From an uncultured Pelagibacteraceae bacterium (GTDB taxonomy: Bacteria; Pseudomonadota; Alphaproteobacteria; Pelagibacterales; Pelagibacteraceae), in the NCBI GenBank assembly GCA_902590465.1, contig CACIWX010000006.1, positions 1 to 38,148 on the forward strand: a stretch of 38,148 nucleotides of DNA. Direction: 5' to 3'. Positions 25,361-34,375 of the stretch are shown here, in pieces; position 1 is the stretch's first letter; the number at the start of each line of letters is the position of its first letter. The position numbers and the translations under genes are program-made. The notes beneath the pieces were generated by a model. That model was not told the origin of the DNA and ran no database searches. It worked only from the letters and a program-made list of their open reading frames with translations.

Positions 25361-25450
25361 TGGCGGAGAGAGAGGGATTCGAACCCTCGAAACGGTTTCC
25401 CGTTTACACGCTTTCCAAGCGTGCGCCTTCAACCACTCGGCCACCTCTCC
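25361..25450 (-). tRNA. tRNA-Ser (anticodon GGA)
   Basis: The reverse strand from 25450 reads GGAGAGGTGGCCGAGTGG, a class II tRNA with a D-arm, an anticodon loop TTGGAAA (anticodon GGA, reading UCC/UCU), a long variable arm (AACGGGAAACCGTT) and a T-arm GAGGGTTCGAATCCCTC. The acceptor stem pairs GGAGAGG with TCTCTCC (one G-U), followed by discriminator G and an encoded CCA (25363-25361). A TATAAA -10-like box lies at 25471-25466 on the same strand, 15 nt upstream, and the tandem repeat overlaps the expected -35 area. Confidence 0.96.
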
Positions 25451-25478
25451 TTTAAATAAATCATGTTTATAGCAAATC

Positions 25479-25525
25479 TAAATCATTTGATATAAATATT
25501 GATTAAATCATTTGATATAAATATT
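25479..25525. repeat. Tandem 25-bp direct repeat between tRNA-Ser and the glycan operon
   Basis: A 22-bp sequence containing ATCATTTGATATAAATATT occurs at 25479-25500 and again at 25504-25525, identical in both copies and separated by GAT, so the unit is 25 bp. Each copy contains the palindromic core ATCATTTGAT and a TATAAAT box. The second copy ends 4 nt before the GT2 start codon. The pair occupies the regulatory space of both the tRNA-Ser gene and the + strand polysaccharide genes. It could be a duplicated operator or promoter. Confidence 0.75.
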
Positions 25526-25529
25526 AATA

Positions 25530-26201
25530 ATGTCTGAACTTACTTTGCTAATTCCTGCAAAAAATGAAAAAGAGGCTCTACCTATTTTTTTAAAAGAATT
25601 GGAAAAGTTTAATTATAAAAAACTTATAATAATTGACAACTTAGATAACGAGACGGAAAAGGTAATAAAAAACTTTGAAAATATTGATGTTCATATTCAA
25701 AAGGAAAGTGGGTACGGAAATGCTCTTATAGAGGGTATAAATAATTGTAAAACTGAATACTGTTGCATTATAAATGCTGACTCTTCTATGAACCCAAGAT
25801 ATCTTAAGGAAATGCTTGAAATGTGTAAAAATAAAGACTTCATTTTTGCCTCTAGATACCTTTTAAATGGAGGAAGCGATGACGACGATGCCATAACATT
25901 TGTCGGTAATAAAATATTTACTCTGATCGGTAGAATTTTTTTTAATTTAAATATTTCAGACATATTATATACCTACATCATGGCAAAAACTAAATCGTTT
26001 AAAGCATTAAACTTAAAATATCATGATTTTAGAATATGTGTAGAAATACCAATTAATGCCTCAAGAAAAAATATGAATTATGATTCAGTTCCAAGTTATG
26101 AAAGAAGTAGGTTGGGTGGAAAAAAGAAAGTTAGCCCATTTAAAGATGGACTTCTTATTCTTTTAGCTTTAGTAAAATTATTTTTTAACAAAATAAAATG
26201 A
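25530..26201 (+). CDS. Glycosyltransferase family 2 (dolichyl-phosphate-mannose-synthase-like)
   Basis: A 223-aa GT-A fold transferase. The N-terminus [20 protein letters not shown] (4-23 region) is the GT2 nucleotide-sugar binding start, [12 protein letters not shown] resembles the GKGNAL.. loop of polyprenyl-phosphate sugar transferases, and [10 protein letters not shown] stands at the DxD metal-binding position, with N-x-D instead of D-x-[20 protein letters not shown] segment matches the acceptor loop of the same group. A hydrophobic end ([12 protein letters not shown]) suggests membrane association. It is the first gene of a GT2-gmd-fcl operon and overlaps gmd by 4 bp. The product is probably a lipid-phosphate sugar; the sugar is unknown. 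Confidence 0.87.
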   Translation: MSELTLLIPAKNEKEALPIFLKELEKFNYKKLIIIDNLDNETEKVIKNFENIDVHIQKESGYGNALIEGINNCKTEYCCIINADSSMNPRYLKEMLEMCKNKDFIFASRYLLNGGSDDDDAITFVGNKIFTLIGRIFFNLNISDILYTYIMAKTKSFKALNLKYHDFRICVEIPINASRKNMNYDSVPSYERSRLGGKKKVSPFKDGLLILLALVKLFFNKIK

Positions 26202-27247
26202 ACAAAAAAAAAGCATTAATTTTTGGAGTAACTGGACAAGACGGATCATATCTATCGGAGTTTTTAATTAAAAAGAATTATATTGTCCACGGAGTAAAAA
26301 GAAGATCTTCCTCTTTAAATACGGAAAGAATAGATCATATTTATCAAGAGCCCCATCAAAGCAATCGAAATTTTATAATTCACTATGGCGATATCACTGA
26401 CTCTACGTCAGTAGCAAAAATAATTCAGAGTATTAAACCTGATGAGATTTATAATCTTGCTGCCCAATCTCATGTAGCTGTATCTTTTGAAGTTCCAGAA
26501 TATACTGCAAACGCAGATGCACTTGGAGCTTTGAGAATTTTAGATGCAATAAAATTCCACGGACTTGAAAAAAAAACAAAATTCTATCAGGCTGGAACTT
26601 CAGAAATGTATGGTAAAGTTCAAACAACTCCGCAAAATGAAAAAACTAACTTTTATCCACTTAGCCCATACGGAGTTGCAAAGTTATACGCTCATTGGAT
26701 TACTATAAATTATAGGGAGTCTTATAAAATTTTTGCTGTAAATGGTATTTTGTTTAATCATGAAAGTCCAAGAAGAGGTGAAACTTTTGTTACAAAAAAA
26801 ATTGTTAAAGCATTATGTAGGATTAAATATGGTTTCCAAAATAAACTATATTTAGGAAACCTTAAGTCTAAAAGAGACTGGGGACACGCCCGTGACTATG
26901 TTAGAGCGATGTGGTTAACTTTACAACAAAAAAAACCTGATGATTATGTGATTGCTACTGGAAAGCAAATATCTATAAAACAATTTGTTAACCTTGTATC
27001 AAAAAAATTAAAAATTAAATTAAAATGGTCTGGAAAGGGCGTTAAAGAAAAAGCATTAGATGTTAAATCGAAAAAAATTATAATAGAATGTGATAATAAA
27101 TATTTTAGACCTTTAGATGTTGAAAACTTAATTGGAAGCTCAAGAAAAGCTAAAAAAATACTTAAATGGAAACCAAAGATTAAGATCAATCAACTTATTG
27201 ATGAGATGATAGATTTTGAGGTTAGTAAATTAAAAAATGTTAAGTAA
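26198..27247 (+). CDS. gmd: GDP-mannose 4,6-dehydratase
   Basis: Extended short-chain dehydrogenase (349 aa) converting GDP-D-mannose to GDP-4-keto-6-deoxy-mannose, first step toward GDP-L-fucose, GDP-rhamnose or related sugars. The NADP site is [10 protein letters not shown] (10-19) with HGVKRRSSS, and the catalytic residues are TSE (134-136) and Y158-x3-K162 ([12 protein letters not shown]). [13 protein letters not shown] and [15 protein letters not shown] are characteristic of Gmd. It overlaps the preceding GT2 gene by 4 bp and the following fcl gene by 11 bp, so the three are one operon. Confidence 0.96.
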   Translation: MNKKKALIFGVTGQDGSYLSEFLIKKNYIVHGVKRRSSSLNTERIDHIYQEPHQSNRNFIIHYGDITDSTSVAKIIQSIKPDEIYNLAAQSHVAVSFEVPEYTANADALGALRILDAIKFHGLEKKTKFYQAGTSEMYGKVQTTPQNEKTNFYPLSPYGVAKLYAHWITINYRESYKIFAVNGILFNHESPRRGETFVTKKIVKALCRIKYGFQNKLYLGNLKSKRDWGHARDYVRAMWLTLQQKKPDDYVIATGKQISIKQFVNLVSKKLKIKLKWSGKGVKEKALDVKSKKIIIECDNKYFRPLDVENLIGSSRKAKKILKWKPKIKINQLIDEMIDFEVSKLKNVK

Positions 27248-28166
27248 AAGATCAAGAATACTAATCGCTGGTCATAAAGGTATGGTTGGTTCTGCAGTCG
27301 TAAGAAAGCTTGAAGAAAAAAATTTTAAAAACTTGTTATTTATTGAAAAAAAACAGCTTAATTATTTAGATCAAAAAGAAACTTACAATTTTTTAAAAAG
27401 AAAAAAAGCTGATTATGTAATAATATGTGCTGCATTAGTTGGGGGAATAGATTTTAACAAACGATTTAAATCAAGATTTCTATTTGAAAACCTTCAAATT
27501 CAAAATAATTTAATTCATGGTTCGTATTTAGCGGGCACAAAAAATTTAATTTTTCTTGGCTCAAGTTGCATGTATCCCAAAAAAGTGAAAACTCCTATCA
27601 AAGAAAATCAATTATTATCTAGTTATCCAGAGGAAACTAATGATGCTTACGTGCTGGCTAAAATAGCAGGTTTAAAATTGTGTCAATATTACTCAAAAAA
27701 TTACAAACTTAATTATAAAACTTTGATGCCTTGTAATCTTTATGGCCCAGGAGATACATATGATTTACAAAAGTCCCATTTTTATCCAGCTCTTATTAAA
27801 AAGATTTATTTTGCGAAAATTAAAAAAAAAAAATTTATAGAAATATGGGGTTCCGGTAGCCCAAGAAGAGAGCTATTGCACGTGGATGATTTGGCAAATG
27901 CCATATTTTTTTTTATGAAGAAAAAAATTAAAGAAGATTATATTAACATTGGTTCTGGAAAAGAATTTTCAATTACTTGGTATGCTAAGTTTATAATGAA
28001 AATGTTGAATATCAATTTGAAAATAAACAAAAATAAAACTATGCCTGATGGAGTGAAAAGTAAATTGATGAACTCTTCTTTAGCTTTAAAACACGGATGG
28101 CGTCCTAAAATTGATTTAGTTAATGGTTTTAGAGATACATTTCAAAAATTTAGAGAAACTATTTGA
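27237..28166 (+). CDS. fcl: GDP-L-fucose synthase
   Basis: Epimerase-reductase that turns the Gmd product into GDP-L-fucose with NADPH. The 309-aa protein has the coenzyme motif GHKGMVGSA (12-20), AALVGGI (65-71), LGSSCMYP (107-114, with conserved Ser109 and Cys111), catalytic Y138-x3-K142 (AYVLAKIAG) and [11 protein letters not shown] plus SHFYPALI (the conserved histidine). Gmd followed by Fcl is the standard GDP-fucose pair. It starts inside the end of gmd and converges with the - strand membrane glycosyltransferase, overlapping it by 8 bp. No obvious fucosyltransferase lies in the + operon. Confidence 0.95.
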   Translation: MLSKRSRILIAGHKGMVGSAVVRKLEEKNFKNLLFIEKKQLNYLDQKETYNFLKRKKADYVIICAALVGGIDFNKRFKSRFLFENLQIQNNLIHGSYLAGTKNLIFLGSSCMYPKKVKTPIKENQLLSSYPEETNDAYVLAKIAGLKLCQYYSKNYKLNYKTLMPCNLYGPGDTYDLQKSHFYPALIKKIYFAKIKKKKFIEIWGSGSPRRELLHVDDLANAIFFFMKKKIKEDYINIGSGKEFSITWYAKFIMKMLNINLKINKNKTMPDGVKSKLMNSSLALKHGWRPKIDLVNGFRDTFQKFRETI

Positions 28167-30147
28167 AAATTATAATCTCATTAAAGCCATATTCATTTTT
28201 GTTTAGATCGGGAAGATAAATTTTTACTTTATCAGCTTTTATTCCTCTTTTTAAAACTAGATTAGACCAAAATGGAAACTTTGTAATTGTAAGAAGTTTT
28301 GTATCAATTTTTTGTCCTTCATTTATAAATTCAATTTTTATTTCTTTTTCTGTCAAATTCTTTTTTGAAGCTAATAATTTTACTTCTTTTATAAAATTAT
28401 TTTTTCTAAAGTTAATTAACAAATAATTATTTTTTATATTTGAAAAAATTTCATTTGATTCACAAATATCTTCATCAATGTTTAAATCATAAAGTTTCTC
28501 AAGTTTTTTTCCATTATATAATATCTCAAAAGGAACTATTCTTTTTTCTAATTTTTTATAAGTATCATTTCTTAAATATAGATCTGGGCAATTTATATTT
28601 TCACTATTGATTTTTTTAAAATCTTTTAATATTTCTTTATAAAACTTGGGGAAACTTTTTATGCCAGAAGTTTCGCTATTATTAAAGTAATTACCTTTTG
28701 CTTTTACATAGTCCAAAACTATATTTGGTTTGCTTTCTTGAAAATCATTTAAAAATCTTTCTCTGAAATAATTTCTGTTTGATTTAAAGTCAATTTGTTT
28801 TTGATTTACTGTCTCTCTCGTGCCTGGTGTCAAACCACTTAATAAATATAACTCTGGTTTCCATCCCCAAACAATAAGCTTGTCTACTTTTTTATTTAAT
28901 TTGAGAAATTGGAAGATTTCTGGTGAATTAAAATTTTTTTTATTATCATAAAATGTTTGATGATTAAAATTAGTGCTATAAAATTTTTTGTTTTCAAATA
29001 ATAATGACATTGAAAATATAAAAATAAGAATGAGATGATATTTTAAATTTATTTCAAATTTTTTTTGATTCTGTTTGCTTATATTAAAAATAAATATACT
29101 CAGGAATACTGGAATTAGAGGTATCAAATTTACAAAATAATGGCGATGAACTGAACCTGTTATTATTATAATAAAAATTGTAAATAATATCGATAAAGAA
29201 ATTAAAATCATTTTATGTTCTAACAAAAGTGACAAGATTAAATTTCGATTAATTAATTTTTTTTTATAAATAAAATAAATGTAAAAAAGAAAATAGAAAA
29301 AATATAAATACAGCAGATGAAATAATGAATTGTAAAGAAAATGATTTATAAAAATAGTTTTTTTACTACTGACTAAAATATTTTTAATGCTATTGGAATT
29401 TATAACTAAATTTTCGTCTCTTACTTCATTTCTAGAGAATAAATCTGAGAACGGGTAATGTATAACATTATAATACAAATCTCTAAGCTGGCCGTCCGAG
29501 TAATGATAAACTGAGAGAATTACTATCGGTAAAAAAAAAGATAGTGATGAAAACAATGTTTTTTTTAAATTTTTTTCAAAAAATAGGAGCCTAATGTTTA
29601 TTATCGCTATCATTAAACAAGCAACAGGAAAAAACTGCATTTTCGCGAAAATTACTGAACCTAACAATATTGATGCCAAAACTAAGTAAATTGTGAACTT
29701 TTCAACATCAGATTTAAAATAAAAAAAAATGGAAGATACAATTAATAATATTGAAATTAACTCATTAGTATAATGTAGAAAATCTGGATCTTTTGTTAAT
29801 GCAAAAAAAAGAACGAGTGGTGTTATTAGTATAATTGTTTTTTTTTTTTATAGGTTTTGATTAATAATCTTATAGGTAAAGTAAAGACTACAACTTATTG
29901 CAAATATTCCAGTGATTCTGATTGATAAGTAAGAAATATCAAGATTAAATAAATTCGGCCAAGTTAAGAATATAGCATTCAGTATCCCCGAGGTATCTCC
30001 ATCGAATTTAGTAATTGGAAAATTATCAATTAATCTCATTGCTTTCGCACCAATTACAAACTCGTCAGTATTCAAAAATTCATAACCGAATACGGATGAG
30101 TTAGCTCTGCCTAAAAAAATTAAAATAAAAAAAATTAGTAAAATCAT
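28159..30147 (-). pseudogene. Membrane glycosyltransferase (GT39/GT-C-like) interrupted by an in-frame stop
   Basis: Read in one frame from ATG 30147 to 28159, this is a single ORF of about 662 codons broken by one TAA at 29850-29848. The N-terminal part (99 aa) has a membrane helix and the luminal acidic loop typical of GT39/PMT-like enzymes (EFLNTDEFVIGAKAMRLIDN, FDGDTSGILN). After the stop the frame stays open and hydrophobic (TIILITPLVLFFAL..., PDFLHYTNELIS, then many membrane segments and a C-terminal soluble domain with LIVWGWKPELYLLSG). Codons 29847-29680 contain no other stop. The stop abuts a 12-T run on the + strand (29838-29849). It may be a nonsense mutation, a base error or a read-through. 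The ATG overlaps the methyltransferase stop by 4 bp. Confidence 0.8.
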
Positions 30148-30887
30148 TTTTTGATTTTTTTTAATACAACAATCATTCTTGCTGAGAAAATTCTATAACT
30201 TATTTTCGAGAGAATATAATCAAAAAACTTCATGAATTTGTAAAAACTTGAAGGATAAAAAGATTTAAAAGAAAATCCTCCAGAGCATAAGAAAGCAAAA
30301 TCAGAAAAACACTCTATTTTTTCTAAAATAAATTGATCTTCAAACTTAAACTCCCTTTTAACAAAAGCTCTCCATGGTACTGATTGCGCTGCAAAATAAG
30401 AATTTAATCCTGGTATCTCATTAGGAACTTCATTCCATTTTATATTGATATCAAAACCATTTGGTTCATGATGAAATACTTTATAAATCAATCTTGGTAT
30501 TAAACCCATTGATGGCTCAATCATTATAATTTTACCGCCTTCTTCTAAAGCATCAAACATTTTTTTTATGGCTAATTTTGGAAACTCTAAATGATGAAAA
30601 ATATCTATCATAATTATATTTGATAATGAATTGTGATCAATATTTAATGAATATACATTTTCCTCTAAATCAATTTGTTTATCATAACGTTTTAAATTAG
30701 AGGTAATACAATTCGGTATTACTGACTTTATAAAACCACTGCTACCTATTTCTAAAGATGGTTTCGTTGAGCTAATATTTAAATTCTGTTTTACTTTAAT
30801 GAAGTAGTCAGTATAAATTTTTCTTAATAAATCTTTTTTTTTAAATAATTCACGATTTTTAATATCTATATTTATGTGATTTTCCAT
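30144..30887 (-). CDS. Class I SAM-dependent methyltransferase
   Basis: A 247-aa protein with the Rossmann methyltransferase signs: SLEIGSSGFIKSVIP (the motif I glycines, about 44-58), an acidic strand end in IIMIDIFHHLEFPKLAI (about 91-107, motif II/III-like) and EEGGKIIMIEPSMGLIPR (motif post-III). The later part (KVFHHEPNGFDINIKWNE, IPGLNSYFAAQSVPWRAFVK) is unlike common families. It starts 1 nt after the GT4 gene and overlaps the broken glycosyltransferase by 4 bp. Being in a glycan gene series, it probably methylates a sugar or lipid carrier, but the acceptor is unknown. Confidence 0.72.
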   Translation of the reverse strand: MENHINIDIKNRELFKKKDLLRKIYTDYFIKVKQNLNISSTKPSLEIGSSGFIKSVIPNCITSNLKRYDKQIDLEENVYSLNIDHNSLSNIIMIDIFHHLEFPKLAIKKMFDALEEGGKIIMIEPSMGLIPRLIYKVFHHEPNGFDINIKWNEVPNEIPGLNSYFAAQSVPWRAFVKREFKFEDQFILEKIECFSDFAFLCSGGFSFKSFYPSSFYKFMKFFDYILSKISYRIFSARMIVVLKKIKK

Positions 30888-30888
30888 T

Positions 30889-31914
30889 TTATTGTATTTT
30901 TGAAATTATGTCTCTAAAACTTATCAAAAACTGATCTTTTGTTGGAAGATTATTTAATTTCATTTCTTCATAAATTTTCAAGTAATTATTTTTAATAAAT
31001 AAAATAGTTTCATTAAGACTTTTTAAATTTCTTTTTGCCACGAATACGCCTTTTTTATTTTGTGCAACGTGGCTTATATCTTCAAATATTATTACTGGCC
31101 TCCTTCGTGCTAAGGACTCTAATAAAACCATTGGATGACCTTCTGTGAAAGATGGAAGTATAAATATATTATGTTCATCATAACAATTAATTAGATCATT
31201 TGTATTATTTTTAGTTGGAAGAAAATTAATTTTTTCATGATACAATTTTTTTCTTTGAGGGCTGTCCTCGCCAACTATAGTTAAATTTATATCGTTTTTT
31301 GCTTCTTTAATTAAATCAATTAAAGAAAAAATTCCTTTTTCTACTTTCATTCTTCCAACATAAAGGAGTTTAATTTTTTCTAAATTTGGTTTAATTATAT
31401 TTTTTTTCCAAGTATCTGTAAGTTCTGAGGGATAAACTGTATATCCAAATTTTTGTCTTAATATATATTTTCTACAACTTATAAATATACAATTAAGAGA
31501 AACTATATTAAACATAGCTCCGTAAATAATAGGGCCATAAAAGCCTAAAATTGATCTATATTCCTGGTGTCCATCGCTTCGTAGATAAACTATGGGCTTT
31601 TTGCTTGAAAAAATAAATAATAGCGAAGCAAAAAATGTATAAGGAGAGATCGCTAGAATTAAAAATTTTGTATCTGTATTTAATATTTTTTTATAAATTT
31701 CGTAAAGATAAGGTATTAAAGAACTATAACTTTTAATATTTTTGTTTTCTAATTTATGATGTCCTTTCGTTTTAGATTTTCTTCCTACAATTTTAACATC
31801 AAAATCATTTATTAGACCATCATGAATTGTTTTTTCTGCAACGTGTTCACAATAAAAAAAATTTTCATCGTTATAAAATTTTTCATTCGTGATAACGATT
31901 AAATTTTTTTTCAT
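30889..31914 (-). CDS. Glycosyltransferase family 4
   Basis: A 341-aa GT-B transferase. The C-terminal half carries the GT4 pattern: KLLYVGRMKVEKGIFSLIDL (about 183-202), INLTIVGEDSPQRKKL, the E-x7-E donor motif region FTEGHPMVLLESLARRRPVII (with both glutamates, about 257-277), and HVAQNKKGVFVAKR. The N-terminus is MKKNLIVITNEKFYNDENFF. It lies between two methyltransferase genes with 1-2 nt gaps, so it belongs to the same transcript. A role in assembling a surface polysaccharide or glycolipid is inferred; donor sugar unknown. Confidence 0.9.
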   Translation of the reverse strand: MKKNLIVITNEKFYNDENFFYCEHVAEKTIHDGLINDFDVKIVGRKSKTKGHHKLENKNIKSYSSLIPYLYEIYKKILNTDTKFLILAISPYTFFASLLFIFSSKKPIVYLRSDGHQEYRSILGFYGPIIYGAMFNIVSLNCIFISCRKYILRQKFGYTVYPSELTDTWKKNIIKPNLEKIKLLYVGRMKVEKGIFSLIDLIKEAKNDINLTIVGEDSPQRKKLYHEKINFLPTKNNTNDLINCYDEHNIFILPSFTEGHPMVLLESLARRRPVIIFEDISHVAQNKKGVFVAKRNLKSLNETILFIKNNYLKIYEEMKLNNLPTKDQFLISFRDIISKIQ

Positions 31915-31915
31915 T

Positions 31916-32566
31916 TTAAAATTGAATAATTCCGCATTTCTTACCTACTAAGCGGTAATTTAAAGAATATTTTTTTACAATTTCATAAAAAGCCTGGCTT
32001 GCTCCATCCCAAGAATTATTCTTTTTAATATCATCCACCATCAATATGCCCCCTTTTGACATATGGTTTTTTATTCTTTCCAATGATGATAAAGTTGGCA
32101 AATATAAATCTACATCTAAAATTGCGAACTTTATTGGCGCTATTTTGTTAAAATCAAAATTTTTTATATCTGCCTGAATTGGCAAAACCTCTGGAAAATT
32201 TAAAAAATTTTTTTTCCACTTGTCATAATTATTGTAAGAAAACCCTATTAACTCAGACTTGCTTTTATTTCTTTGTTTGATCTCATGATCTATATCTTCT
32301 TTTACAAATGAGCTGAAAGTGTCTATGCAATAATATTTTGGTTTAATTTTAAGATCTTTTAAATGCTCACAAATAAACCTAGTAGTCATACCTCTTGCCA
32401 CTCCTATTTCACAAATATTTCCATCAAGTTCATCTACTTTATTAAGCGAATTCACAATTTCAGCTAATTGGGAGGGGTCTAAATTATATGAATATCTAGG
32501 ACTTCCCAGATTTGAAAATTTAAATAAGATCTTTTTGATATTTTCTTTTAAAATTTTAACTAGCAC
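31916..32566 (-). CDS. TylF/macrocin-O-methyltransferase-like sugar methyltransferase
   Basis: A 216-aa SAM-dependent O-methyltransferase related to TylF/Methyltransf_24. Visible are the SAM site CEIGVARGMTTRFICEHL (52-69), IDTFSSF (81-87), and the metal-binding acids in ILDVDLYLPT (D151, D153) and GGILMVDDI (D178, D179). The family methylates sugar hydroxyls in a Mg-dependent way. It starts 3 nt after the lepA stop on the same strand, so it may be read through from lepA, and is the first of four - strand glycan genes. Confidence 0.85.
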   Translation of the reverse strand: MLVKILKENIKKILFKFSNLGSPRYSYNLDPSQLAEIVNSLNKVDELDGNICEIGVARGMTTRFICEHLKDLKIKPKYYCIDTFSSFVKEDIDHEIKQRNKSKSELIGFSYNNYDKWKKNFLNFPEVLPIQADIKNFDFNKIAPIKFAILDVDLYLPTLSSLERIKNHMSKGGILMVDDIKKNNSWDGASQAFYEIVKKYSLNYRLVGKKCGIIQF

Positions 32567-32569
32567 AAA

Positions 32570-34375
32570 TTATCCTTTATTAATTTTGAGAACTCCTATG
32601 AAAGCTTCTTGAGGGATTTCTACTTTTCCAAATTGCTTAGACCTAGCTTTTCCTTTTTTTTGCTTCTCCAGAAGTTTTCTTTTCCTATCAGTCGCGCCGC
32701 CACCGTGAATTTTAGTTAAGACGTCTTTTTTAAAACCTTTAATCGACTCTCTTGCAACTATTTTTCCACCAATCGCAGCCTGGACTGGTATCATAAAGTT
32801 ATGTCTTGGTATTAAATCTTTTAATTTTTCGCAAACTTGCCTTCCAGTTGTCTGTGCAAAATCTTTATGAATAATCATTGCTAATGCGTCAACAGGCTCA
32901 GCGTTAACCAATATGCCAAGTTTAACCAAATCTCCCTCTCTATAACCAGAAATTTCGTAATCGAAACTTGCATATCCGCTAGATATTGATTTTAACTTAT
33001 CATTAAAATCAAATACAACCTCATTAAGAGGTAAATCATAAGATAAAACTGCTCTTTTACCTGAATAACTTAAATTAGTTTGAATTCCTCTTTTATCCTG
33101 ACAAATTTTTATTATCGATCCTAAGTACTCGTCTGGGGTAATAATCGTTGACTTAATCCATGGTTCTTCAATTTTTTCTATTTGGGAAGGGTCAGGCATG
33201 TTAGATGGATTTTGTAAATCTAAAATCTCACCTTTTGTCTTATGAACTTTGTAAATTACTCCTGGAGTTGTTGTAATTAAATTTACATCAAACTCTCTTT
33301 CTAGTCTTTCAGTTATAATTTCAAGATGCAACAAACCTAGAAAACCACATCTAAAACCTAATCCTAACGCACTTGATGACTCGGGTTCATACGAAAAACT
33401 AGCATCATTTAGTTTTAACTTAGCTAATCCATCTTTTAATTTTTGGTATTCAGAGCTATCGACTGGAAATAGACCACAAAAAACAACAGGCTTGCTTGGC
33501 TTAAAACCTGGTAACGGATCATTAATTGGGGAGCTGGCATCACAAATAGTATCTCCAACTTTTGTTTCTGAAAGAGATTTAATGCCGGTTATTATAAATC
33601 CAATTTCACCAGAACTCAGTTCTAAAATATCATTAGGTTTAGGTGTGAACACTCCAACTTTTTCTACAACGTATTCCTGATCGTTGGACATTAATTTTAT
33701 TTTCATATTTTTCTTTAATTTTCCGTTGATAACTCTTACTAAAATAACAACCCCTAAATAACTGTCATACCAGCTATCAACTAGAAGACATTTTAATTTT
33801 TCATGAATAATTCCATTTGGAGCAGGTAATTTATTTATGATAGTTTCTAATATTTCATCTATTCCCTCCCCTGTTTTTCCAGAGCAAGAAATTGCATTAG
33901 TAGTTTCAATACCCACTACTTCTTCAATTTCTTTTTTTGTTTTTTCAGGATCTGATGCTGGCAAATCAATTTTATTCAAAATTGGAATAACCTCATGGTT
34001 AATTTCTAATGCTTGGTAGACATTTGCTAAAGTTTGAGCTTCAACTCCTTGTGTGCTATCTACTATTAGTAACGAACCTTCACATGCTGATAGTGATCGA
34101 CTTACTTCATATCCAAAATCCACATGACCGGGAGTGTCAATAATATTTAATATGTAATCTTTACCGTCTTTTGCTTTATAATTTAACTTTACAGTTTGAG
34201 CTTTAATGGTAATCCCTCTTTCTCTTTCTATGTCCATAGAGTCTAAAACCTGTTGTTTCATTTCTCTATCAGAAAGTCCTCCACATTTATGGATAATACG
34301 ATCAGCTATTGTAGATTTACCATGATCTATATGCGCAATAATTGAAAAATTACGAATTCTATTTATATCTGACAT
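32570..34375 (-). CDS. lepA: Elongation factor 4 (LepA)
   Basis: Ribosome-binding translational GTPase of 601 aa. G-domain motifs: AHIDHGKST (14-22), [11 protein letters not shown] (switch I), IDTPGHVDF (switch II) and NKIDLP. The domains II-V and the LepA-specific C-terminal domain follow, ending with [29 protein letters not shown]. The ATG overlaps the pheT stop by one base. Downstream on the same strand, four glycan genes follow after only 3 nt, an unusual partner set. Confidence 0.97.
   Translation of the reverse strand: MSDINRIRNFSIIAHIDHGKSTIADRIIHKCGGLSDREMKQQVLDSMDIERERGITIKAQTVKLNYKAKDGKDYILNIIDTPGHVDFGYEVSRSLSACEGSLLIVDSTQGVEAQTLANVYQALEINHEVIPILNKIDLPASDPEKTKKEIEEVVGIETTNAISCSGKTGEGIDEILETIINKLPAPNGIIHEKLKCLLVDSWYDSYLGVVILVRVINGKLKKNMKIKLMSNDQEYVVEKVGVFTPKPNDILELSSGEIGFIITGIKSLSETKVGDTICDASSPINDPLPGFKPSKPVVFCGLFPVDSSEYQKLKDGLAKLKLNDASFSYEPESSSALGLGFRCGFLGLLHLEIITERLEREFDVNLITTTPGVIYKVHKTKGEILDLQNPSNMPDPSQIEKIEEPWIKSTIITPDEYLGSIIKICQDKRGIQTNLSYSGKRAVLSYDLPLNEVVFDFNDKLKSISSGYASFDYEISGYREGDLVKLGILVNAEPVDALAMIIHKDFAQTTGRQVCEKLKDLIPRHNFMIPVQAAIGGKIVARESIKGFKKDVLTKIHGGGATDRKRKLLEKQKKGKARSKQFGKVEIPQEAFIGVLKINKG

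Noticed and set aside
25361-25529. tRNA-Ser with nearby direct repeats as an integrative-element attachment site
   Set aside because: The repeats lie at the 5' side of the tRNA, not at its 3' end, are adjacent rather than flanking an element, match no tRNA sequence, and no integrase is present.
29838-29849. 12-bp homopolymer next to the stop as a programmed slippage site that would rejoin the two glycosyltransferase parts
   Set aside because: Both parts are already in the same frame and the stop is made of the T before the A run plus its first A residues, so adding or removing A residues cannot remove it.
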